Assembly: GCA_016722285.1 (NCBI GenBank)
Contig: JADKGI010000030.1
Coordinates: forward strand, 62,001-126,000
Origin: Saprospiraceae bacterium
GTDB lineage: Bacteria > Bacteroidota > Bacteroidia > Chitinophagales > Saprospiraceae
Length of the DNA: 64,000 bases
Direction: 5' to 3'
Below the pieces are notes generated by a model. It made no database searches. It was not told the DNA's origin and saw only the letters and a list, made by a program, of their open reading frames with translations. Positions 57,578 to 64,000 of this stretch are shown here, piece by piece. How positions within the stretch are numbered: the first letter of the stretch is position 1; each line of letters begins with the position of its first letter. A program made the translations under genes and the position numbers.

Positions 57578-60117
57578 CTGATAAACATGCCACCGATTTG
57601 AAAAATGAAGATTTAAATTGTTTCTGGCAATATGGGATTGAATATTGGTATAAAAGATTTTCTGTATCGGAAAATGGTTTGTCAGGATTGCAGGCATCAA
57701 CTTATTTAAGTAAGTCTGTCAATATCAGGAAATCAGGCCAGTTTATTAATTCAGATTTGAGTCTTTTCATAGGTCAGTTTACCAATCCATTGATGCTATT
57801 ACTTATAGGTGCTATATTATTATCTGCATTTTTAGGTGATATTTCGGATGTTGCAATTATTTCCTTAATTGTATTGTCAGCAGGTATTTTAAGTTTCGTT
57901 CAGGAACGTAACGCAGGTAAAGTGGCCCAGCAGCTAAAATCGTTGATTTCAGTTAAATCCAAAGTGATTAGAGAAGGTCAATATATAGATATTCCATCTG
58001 AATCAATTGTGCCAGGAGATGTAATTATCTTAAATGCGGGTGCTATTATACCTGCTGACTGCCTTTTAATCACATCCAATGAATTAAACGTAAATGAAGC
58101 AAGCCTGACTGGTGAATCCTTTCCGGTAAGAAAAGAAATTGGAGTGATAAAATCTGATGCCATACTTTCCCAACGAACAAACTGCTTGTGGGAAGGAACT
58201 AACGTTGTTAGTGGTAAAGCAAAAGCTTTGGTTATAAATACAGGTGATCAAACGCTTTTTGGAGATATTGTTACACGTTCAGGTACAAATGTTGCATCTG
58301 CATTTGAGATAGGGATCAAGGATTTCGGTTTTTTTCTAATGAAGATTACTTTAGTGTTGTCTGTTTTTATATTGGTGGTCAATCTTATTAATGAGAAGAG
58401 CATAATAGAGTCAACCCTTTTTGCATTAGCACTTGCTGTAGGAATGGCGCCCGAATTATTGCCAGCTATTACAACCATTGCCATGAGTTCAGGAGCTAAA
58501 AGGTTATTGGCTAAAAAAGTCATTGTCAAAAAATTATCATCAATTCAGAATCTAGGGGAGGTAAATTTACTTTGTACTGATAAGACAGGAACCATTACAG
58601 AAGGTAAGATTATCATAGATAAAATTACTGATTATGAAGGAAATGACAGTGATTATACGCGACAGCTCGCAATATGGAATTCAATTTTCGAAACAGGATA
58701 CACTAATCCAATTGATGAAGCCTTAAAAGCTCTTGGTGATCATTCAAATATCAATATAACCAAAATTGGTGAAATTCCGTTTGACTTTTTAAGAAAAAGA
58801 ATCAGTATTGCAGTAGATACAGGGAGTGAAAAAATTCTAATTTCTAAAGGTGCATTTGAGCAGATTTTGGAAACTTGCTCCAAGTTGAGAAGTGCTGATG
58901 GCTCTGTGTGTTCTATAGATATCTACAAAAGTAATATTAGGAATTTGTTTGAAGAATATTCATTGAATGGAAATAGAGTGATTGGAGTATCGTTTAAAAG
59001 AATTACGGAAAACTATATAGACAGAGAAGATGAAAAGGAAATGATTTTTTCAGGTTTAATATTGCTTAAAGATCCTATCAAAGCAGGAATTGCTGAAGCC
59101 ATAGATGAATTAAAAAAGTTACACATTGGACTCAAAATTATCACAGGTGATAATAGGAATGTTGCCAGATCTATCGCGAATAGTCTGGGAATACATCAGC
59201 CACTACTGATGACAGGACAAGAATTACAAATGACTAGTAGCGAGGCATTGGTACAAAAGATAAAAAAGATTCATATTTTCGCTGAAATAGAACCGCAACA
59301 GAAAGAACGTATCATTCTGGCATTAAGAAAGACTTACACAGTAGCTTATATGGGGGATGGCATTAATGATGTATCCGCAATAAATGCGGCGGATGTAGGC
59401 ATTTCAGTTGAAAATTCTGTGGATATTGCCCGTGAAGCTGCTGATTTTGTTTTGATGGAGAAGGACTTGTCAGTATTAGTGGAAGGTATAAAAGAAGGAA
59501 GAAAAACTTTTGCAAATACTCTGAAGTATATTTACATAAGCACCGGATCTACTTTTGGCAATATGTGTAGCGTTGCTTTGGCATCAATTATTTTGCCATT
59601 TTTACCTATGTTGCCGAAGCAGATACTTCTAACAAATTTTATTACTGATTTCCCATATATGATGATTGCTTCTGATAATGTAGATCAGGAACAACTTAAT
59701 AAACCAGGCAAATGGAAATTGAAAATAATTAACAGATATATGGTTATTTTTGGAATACATAGTTCTTTTTTTTATCTAATCACGTTTGTTGTACTATGGT
59801 TTATACTTAAAGTTCAGGAATCTGCATTTCAGACAGGATGGTTTATTGAATCTGTTTTTTCAGAATTATGTATTCTTTTTATAATAAGAACACATAAAAG
59901 TTTTTTAAAGAGCCGACCTTCCAATTATCTTTTTGTATTGAGTATAATGGGGCTGGTATTGACACTTTTTCTACCATATTTTCCATTTGCAGCCTATTTT
60001 GGATTAGTCAAATTAAGCCTGTTGCAAGTGACTTGTATGTTTGGTATTGTTACCTTGTATATAATCACGGCTGATCTACTTAAGATATGGTTTTTTAATA
60101 AGTATGCAAAAGCATAA
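57574..60117 (+). CDS. mgtA: Magnesium-translocating P-type ATPase (MgtA/MgtB-type)
   Basis: An 847-residue P-IIIB ATPase that imports Mg2+. Motifs: TGES at residues 179-182 in the actuator, the phosphorylation loop DKTGT at 336-340 and the hinge GDGIND at 594-599. The M4 region MAPELLPAITTIAMSSGAKR is characteristic of MgtA. The N-terminal extension and ~10 membrane helices fit the family. ATGA coupling to the acyl-CoA reductase stop is seen; a functional link is not obvious. Confidence 0.93.
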   Translation: MTDKHATDLKNEDLNCFWQYGIEYWYKRFSVSENGLSGLQASTYLSKSVNIRKSGQFINSDLSLFIGQFTNPLMLLLIGAILLSAFLGDISDVAIISLIVLSAGILSFVQERNAGKVAQQLKSLISVKSKVIREGQYIDIPSESIVPGDVIILNAGAIIPADCLLITSNELNVNEASLTGESFPVRKEIGVIKSDAILSQRTNCLWEGTNVVSGKAKALVINTGDQTLFGDIVTRSGTNVASAFEIGIKDFGFFLMKITLVLSVFILVVNLINEKSIIESTLFALALAVGMAPELLPAITTIAMSSGAKRLLAKKVIVKKLSSIQNLGEVNLLCTDKTGTITEGKIIIDKITDYEGNDSDYTRQLAIWNSIFETGYTNPIDEALKALGDHSNINITKIGEIPFDFLRKRISIAVDTGSEKILISKGAFEQILETCSKLRSADGSVCSIDIYKSNIRNLFEEYSLNGNRVIGVSFKRITENYIDREDEKEMIFSGLILLKDPIKAGIAEAIDELKKLHIGLKIITGDNRNVARSIANSLGIHQPLLMTGQELQMTSSEALVQKIKKIHIFAEIEPQQKERIILALRKTYTVAYMGDGINDVSAINAADVGISVENSVDIAREAADFVLMEKDLSVLVEGIKEGRKTFANTLKYIYISTGSTFGNMCSVALASIILPFLPMLPKQILLTNFITDFPYMMIASDNVDQEQLNKPGKWKLKIINRYMVIFGIHSSFFYLITFVVLWFILKVQESAFQTGWFIESVFSELCILFIIRTHKSFLKSRPSNYLFVLSIMGLVLTLFLPYFPFAAYFGLVKLSLLQVTCMFGIVTLYIITADLLKIWFFNKYAKA

Positions 60118-60174
60118 GTAACTTGAAATGATTCATTTCCATACTGGAATCACTATTAATTGAAACTCTAAGTT

Positions 60175-61428
60175 TCAGACGCCAAATGCCTTTTTGAGTT
60201 TGTCAACATAATCCAGCTTCTCCCAGGTAAAAGTTTCCACCGTTATAGTTTTAGTTGAGCCTGAACCATCTTTAAAGGTCACGTCTTTGATCTCAGGATT
60301 TCTTCCCATATGACCATAAGCTGCAGCGTCTGAATAAATTGGTGTCCTGAGTTTCAACCTTTTCTCAATGGAGTAAGGTCTCATGTCAAATAGTTCATAT
60401 ACTTTTTCAGCTATAAGACTGTCTTTCATTTTGACAGTTGATGTTCCATAAGTATTTACATAGATATTAGTTGGATTAGCGACACCAATAGCATAAGATA
60501 CCTGTACCAGCACTTCTTTGCATATACCTGCAGCGACCAGATTTTTAGCTATATGTCTTGTAGCATAAGCAGCAGATCTATCCACTTTGCTTGGATCTTT
60601 TCCTGAAAAAGCACCGCCTCCGTGAGCCCCTTTTCCACCATATGTATCGACAATTATTTTTCTTCCGGTCAGCCCTGTATCGCCGTGAGGGCCGCCTATC
60701 ACAAATTTACCTGTTGGATTTATATGATAAACAATATCATCATTAAACAGGTTGCGAAGGTCAGCTTTGAGTGATTTTTTACTTCAGGAATCACAATATT
60801 TAGTATGTCTTTTCTGATATCTCTCAGCATATCATCATCGGATGCAAAGTCATCATGCTGAGTGGAAACAACGGTACTGTCAATTCTTATGGGTTGGTTA
60901 TCGTCTGAGTACTCGATCGTAACCTGAGATTTACTGTCAGGTCTTAGATATTTCATCTTTTGACCTTCTTTCCTTATCTGTGCTAAAACATGCAATATTT
61001 TATGTGATAAATCCAGTGCAAGCGGCATATAGTTGTCTGTCTCATCAGTAGCATAGCCAAACATCATGCCCTGATCACCAGCTCCCTGATCTTCTTTTTT
61101 TCCCCTTTCTACCCCTTGATTTATATCTGGTGACTGTTCGTGAATGGCAGAAAATACCCCACAGGAATTGGCTTCAAACATGTACTCCGATTTGGTGTAG
61201 CCTATACGCCTGATGACATCTCTTGCTATTTGCTGTACATCAAGGTACGTTTTTGATTTAACTTCACCAGCTAGTACAACTTGACCGGTTGTGACCAGTG
61301 TTTCGCATGCTATCTTAGATTCGGGGGTCAAAAGCTAAAAAATGATCTACCAGCGAATCAGAAATCTGATCTGCTACTTTGTCCGGATGGCCCTCAGAAA
61401 CGGATTCTGATGTAAACAGATATGGCAT
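60175..61428 (-). CDS. metK: S-adenosylmethionine synthetase, frame broken twice
   Basis: MetK makes S-adenosylmethionine from methionine and ATP. Three frame segments join into one ~417-residue protein. The first, from ATG 61428, reads MPYLFTSESVSEGHPDKVAD with the signature EGHPDK and derails at the G5 run 61323-61327 (one base too many). The middle includes FEANSCGVFSAIHEQSPDIN and DQGAGDQGMMFGYATDETD, then derails at the T6 run 60775-60780 (one base short). The last resumes with VIGGPHGDTGLTGRKIIVDT and GGGAFSGKDPSKVDRSAAYA to the stop at 60175. An essential gene broken twice in homopolymers argues for sequence error. A promoter lies upstream. Confidence 0.95.
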
Positions 61429-61467
61429 AATTTTATTATATTTCCAGTTACCTAAATAATCTTGTGG

Positions 61468-61500
61468 CAAAAGTACAATTATAATTATGCTTTTACCAAA
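61468..61500 (-). promoter_or_regulatory. Bacteroidota-type promoter of metK
   Basis: On the minus strand TACTTTTG (61475-61468) with TTTG at 61500-61497, 21 bases apart, lies ~40 bases upstream of the ATG. The short leader leaves no room for a SAM riboswitch. Confidence 0.5.
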
Positions 61501-61611
61501 GCTATAATAAAAAAAATAATACGACCGGGATAATATTCAAAAGAATGATTTTTTTTACTATAAATATTTATAAGATTTCGGCTTAATATTTAGTATTCAT
61601 GACGTTATTCC

Positions 61612-62220
61612 TTATTTAATTCTGCAATCCAAATATTTTGTGTTTTCTATCCAGCCTTCATAATGATCTTCAATATTGATTTTTCCTACACCTGCCGGAG
61701 TTCCTGTAAAAATTAAATCTCCTTTCTGTAAAGTGAAGTATTTTGAAATATAACTTATCAGATATTCAAATTTAAAAATCAAGTCTTTTGTATTTCCATT
61801 CTGAACAACCAATCCGTTTTTTAATAATTTAAATTTTATCTCTTCAGATTCTATCTTTTTCTTATTTACAAAACTGCCAAGAACAGCTGAATGGTCAAAA
61901 GCTTTTGCAAGTTCCCATGGATTGCCTTTTTCTTTGCAAATATCCTGAATATCTCTCGCTGTAAGGTCAATGCCAAGGCCAATTTCTTCAAAATAATCTT
62001 TAGCATACTTTTCTGGAATAGCTTTGCCGTTTTTACAAATCTTTAATACAACTTCCAGTTCATAATGTATATTCTTACTAAAGTCCGGGTGGTAAAATGG
62101 TTTCCCATCCTTGAGCAGTGCGGTAGATGGCTTCATAAAAATAAGGGGCGATTTGGGAACAGGATTATTCAATTCTTTGGCGTGATCGATATAATTTCGG
62201 CCAATACATATTATTTTCAT
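61612..62220 (-). CDS. Fumarylacetoacetate hydrolase (FAH) family protein
   Basis: A ~202-residue FAH-fold enzyme, like bacterial oxaloacetate tautomerase or acylpyruvase. It starts MKIICIGRNYIDHAKELNNP (ATG 62220; an upstream ATG adds 13 unlike residues). Metal ligands are in HYELEVVLKICKNG near residue 61 and LGIDLTARDIQ near 86, and DLIFTGTPAGVGKI near 174 is the conserved C-terminal motif. Substrate not assigned. Confidence 0.9.
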   Translation of the reverse strand: MKIICIGRNYIDHAKELNNPVPKSPLIFMKPSTALLKDGKPFYHPDFSKNIHYELEVVLKICKNGKAIPEKYAKDYFEEIGLGIDLTARDIQDICKEKGNPWELAKAFDHSAVLGSFVNKKKIESEEIKFKLLKNGLVVQNGNTKDLIFKFEYLISYISKYFTLQKGDLIFTGTPAGVGKINIEDHYEGWIENTKYLDCRIK

Positions 62221-62358
62221 TCTTGGTAATTTGAAATGTAAAGATAAAATTTTAGCCATTTGTAATATGCTAATTTAGTCATTATTTTATCTGTATTTAA
62301 ACTCACTCTGAGATTCAACATTTATGTGTCTAAGCTGTTTGAATAAAAAAGCAATATA

Positions 62359-62950
62359 TTGAGCGAAGTCCGTAAGTTTTTTATTCATCCCCAATATATC
62401 ATTCTGACTTTAATTATAAGTGGGATTTCAGCTCTTTTTCTTGGATTTAGCGCCGCCTATTTATACATCAGGGTTCAGCAAGGTGTATTACCTGTTAATA
62501 TACCCTCACTTTTTTATTTCAATACATTATTAATTATTGGAAGTAGTATTACATTAATATATGCTAAAAAACGATATGCAGACGATGATACTGTCATGTT
62601 TAAAGTGGCGATTTGGGTAACTCTAATACTGACCATTTTTTTTGATGATGCAGATTTTTGCATGGAGACAACTTCAGGAAGATAATGTTTCACTTGATTC
62701 AGGTCCATTGGCTTCATATCTTTATTTGATTTCAGGACTTCATTTTTTACATCTTTTTGCAGGGATACCATTTTTGACATATTTTGCCTTTGAAGCTGAG
62801 AGGAGAATGAAAAATCCTGTAACTGTGCTGGTTTATTTTTCAGATCCCGATAGAAGGAGAGTCTTAAATTTAATTAATATTTACTGGCATTTTCTTGACG
62901 GGCTCTGGATTTATCTGGTACTTTTTTTTCTGGTTAATTATTTAATTTAA
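62359..62950 (+). CDS. Cytochrome c oxidase subunit III-like protein, frame broken once
   Basis: A ~196-residue polytopic subunit of a heme-copper oxidase. The first frame (from TTG 62359; no ATG is available) has helices around YIILTLIISGISALFLGFSA and SLFYFNTLLIIGSSITLIY. It derails after LTIFF at the T8 run 62636-62643; removing one T restores LTIFLMMQIFAWRQLQE. The second piece has YLISGLHFLHLFAGIPFLTY, containing the conserved GLHxxH, and INIYWHFLDGLWIYLVLFFL, the family's C-terminal WHFxDxxW box. No other oxidase subunit is nearby. The break is probably a sequencing indel. Confidence 0.88.
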
Positions 62951-62975
62951 TCATATTTTTTCCAAAAATTTGCGA

Positions 62976-63305
62976 TTAATTTTTTGTTAATCTACTTTGG
63001 GCTACAGTAATATACGAGGAGGTAAGCGCATCTAATATCATCGTTTCATCAGCTTTAAGGATATCAATATTGGTCCACCCCTTCAATCCCCATTTCCCTT
63101 TTACAGGAGTCATGATATTTTCACCAAAAGAACAAAAAGCAGACTGGTCTTCTAAACTTAATTTTACCACTCCTATATTTGTCGTTTCACAGAGTGTTGC
63201 AAATATCTTGTTTTTGATTCTGAAAGAAATTTTTTCAAAATGAGGTAATTCAATGACTTCAGGAAATGACAAAGCAATTTCAGAAAATTTTATAATTGTA
63301 ACCAT
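62976..63305 (-). CDS. MmcQ/YjbR family protein
   Basis: A ~109-residue small protein of the MmcQ/YjbR (DUF419) fold. The pattern ALSFPEVIELPHFEKISFRI, KIFATLCET, GVVKLSLEDQSAFC and the C-terminal WTNIDILKADETMILDALTS with a helix fits the family, which has a CyaY-like/double-winged fold and is thought to bind DNA in some members. The start could be any of several Met codons within the first six; M at 63305 is used. Function is not known. Confidence 0.88.
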   Translation of the reverse strand: MVTIIKFSEIALSFPEVIELPHFEKISFRIKNKIFATLCETTNIGVVKLSLEDQSAFCSFGENIMTPVKGKWGLKGWTNIDILKADETMILDALTSSYITVAQSRLTKN

Positions 63306-63666
63306 CATTATTTTTAACAAAAATAATGTTATATCAAGAATAACCGTTCATTCTATAGCTACAAAAAATATACTGACATAATAATACCCCAAAATCGATA
63401 TCTACGTACCGTTATTTACATGATGGTCATTTAGTTTTTCTAATTTAGTGAAGCAGAAATACGAAGGTACAAAGTTTGTTATCAATTAATTAAGTCCAGA
63501 CCTGCTGTTATGTTAACAAGTAAAACTGAATTCTTTTCTTACAGTTTGAAGATTTATGTTGAAATAATAAATAAATATGTAATAATATTGTTTGCGATGA
63601 TTTACTTTTAAACCATCTTTGAGATTGTTATATTTGGCTTTCTTTTACCGTATTAATATGTTTATT
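63306..63666. other. Intergenic region, divergent
   Basis: About 360 AT-rich bases. A -7 box TATATTTG lies at 63629-63636, 30 bases before the serine hydrolase ATG, without a clear -33 partner. No gene is seen. Confidence 0.4.
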
Positions 63667-64000
63667 ATGAAGAAGTATTTAATTCTTTTTATTTTATGGA
63701 CTGCTTTTCTGTCCTGTAAGTCTGTTAAAAATGAGACTTCAGTTTTTACCATAAAGTCGTCAGAAAATTATAAGGTTCCGGTTTTTGATGATATCGGCAG
63801 ATTAGATAAAATAAGGAAAACATTCGGAGTCATAGACAGTATTTTTAAGGATGCGGCATTAAAAAATAACTATCCGGGTCTGGCTATTGGCATTGTAGTA
63901 GATGGAGAGCTCGTACATAATGCCAATTTTGGTTATACGGATATAGATAAAAAGATTCCGGTTACATCTTCTTCTATGTTTAGGATAGCATCTATGAGTA
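63667..64000 (+). CDS. Serine hydrolase (beta-lactamase class C family) lipoprotein, N-terminal part
   Basis: Only the first ~111 residues are in the window. MKKYLILFILWTAFLSCKS is a lipoprotein signal with lipobox LSC. The following NNYPGLAIGIVVDGELVHNANFGYTDID and SSSMFRIASMS are the standard opening of class C beta-lactamase-fold serine hydrolases, just before the SxxK motif beyond the edge. An ATG at 63658 adds three residues; the second ATG is preferred for the signal peptide. Confidence 0.85.
   Translation, partial: MKKYLILFILWTAFLSCKSVKNETSVFTIKSSENYKVPVFDDIGRLDKIRKTFGVIDSIFKDAALKNNYPGLAIGIVVDGELVHNANFGYTDIDKKIPVTSSSMFRIASMS

Noticed and set aside
55883..61327. Programmed frameshifting in uvrA, hscA and metK
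   Set aside because: Breaks sit at arbitrary positions, need opposite shifts and lack slippery-site context; sequencing indels are simpler.
61429..61500. SAM riboswitch before metK
   Set aside because: The leader between the promoter and ATG is only about 40 bases and shows no paired core.

Overview
The window looks like a chromosome segment of an uncultured, AT-rich Bacteroidota, most likely in or near the Saprospiraceae. The evidence is a giant HYR/dockerin/cohesin-like surface protein ending in a type IX secretion (T9SS) sorting domain, Bacteroidota-only or typical families (PdeM, DUF4293, XrtH/IPTL-CTERM in a T9SS organism), and repeated matches to the Bacteroidota promoter element TAnnTTTG a short distance upstream of genes. 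The assignment is an inference; no rRNA is present.

Layout. 1-6.8 kb (minus strand): DNA repair and housekeeping (sbcC partial, sbcD, pdeM, recX with a terminator-like leader hairpin, a HAD phosphatase, a membrane-anchored DNA/RNA endonuclease, lysC). 7-10.4 kb (plus): a sodium-pumping oxaloacetate decarboxylase operon (gamma-like, alpha fused to biotin carrier, beta). 10.5-16 kb: LOG protein, Asp/Glu racemase, serC, a YgjP-like metallopeptidase, an FAD oxidoreductase, DUF4293 and the ribosome-rescue factor ArfB. 16.5-20.1 kb: an exosortase H locus with a DUF1566 secreted protein, a decayed copy of a substrate tail, an IPTL-CTERM-type substrate with an unusual long tail, xrtH, and a broken membrane-protein gene. 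20.165-26.381 kb: a 6.2 kb integrative element in the 3' end of an initiator tRNA-Met gene, bounded by 17-bp repeats, with integrase, putative arm sites, phage-like genes and its own replacement terminator. 26.5-37.4 kb (minus): an MbnH/MbnP-type pair, a DnaQ-like exonuclease, apbE, terC, a hemolysin III homologue, a TPR membrane protein, GNAT, a TIGR02206 protein and hscA. 37.7-44.8 kb: an OmpA-like lipoprotein, a hairpin-flanked repeat block, a kinase-M23-aminotransferase fusion next to a 2-oxoglutarate oxygenase, and a thioredoxin-like protein. 45-64 kb: an M20 dipeptidase, the giant surface protein, punA-uvrA, acyl-CoA reductase-mgtA, metK, FAH hydrolase, oxidase subunit III, a MmcQ/YjbR protein and the start of a serine hydrolase.

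Data quality. At least ten genes, including metK, uvrA and hscA, which are normally essential or highly conserved, are broken by single-base length differences, nearly all in short homopolymer runs. Each frame is restored by adding or removing one base of the run. This pattern points to sequencing/assembly error (typical of long-read assemblies) rather than real gene death, so most interrupted genes are listed here as one CDS with the break positions given. Two interruptions do not fit that pattern and may be real: the in-frame TGA at 47954 in the surface protein and the multiply broken gene after xrtH.

Most interesting points: the exosortase H locus with its tail relic, the compact tRNA-fMet element with possible phage-satellite character, the C-type lectin domain that appears to be inserted inside an HYR domain, and the three-enzyme fusion beside an oxygenase.
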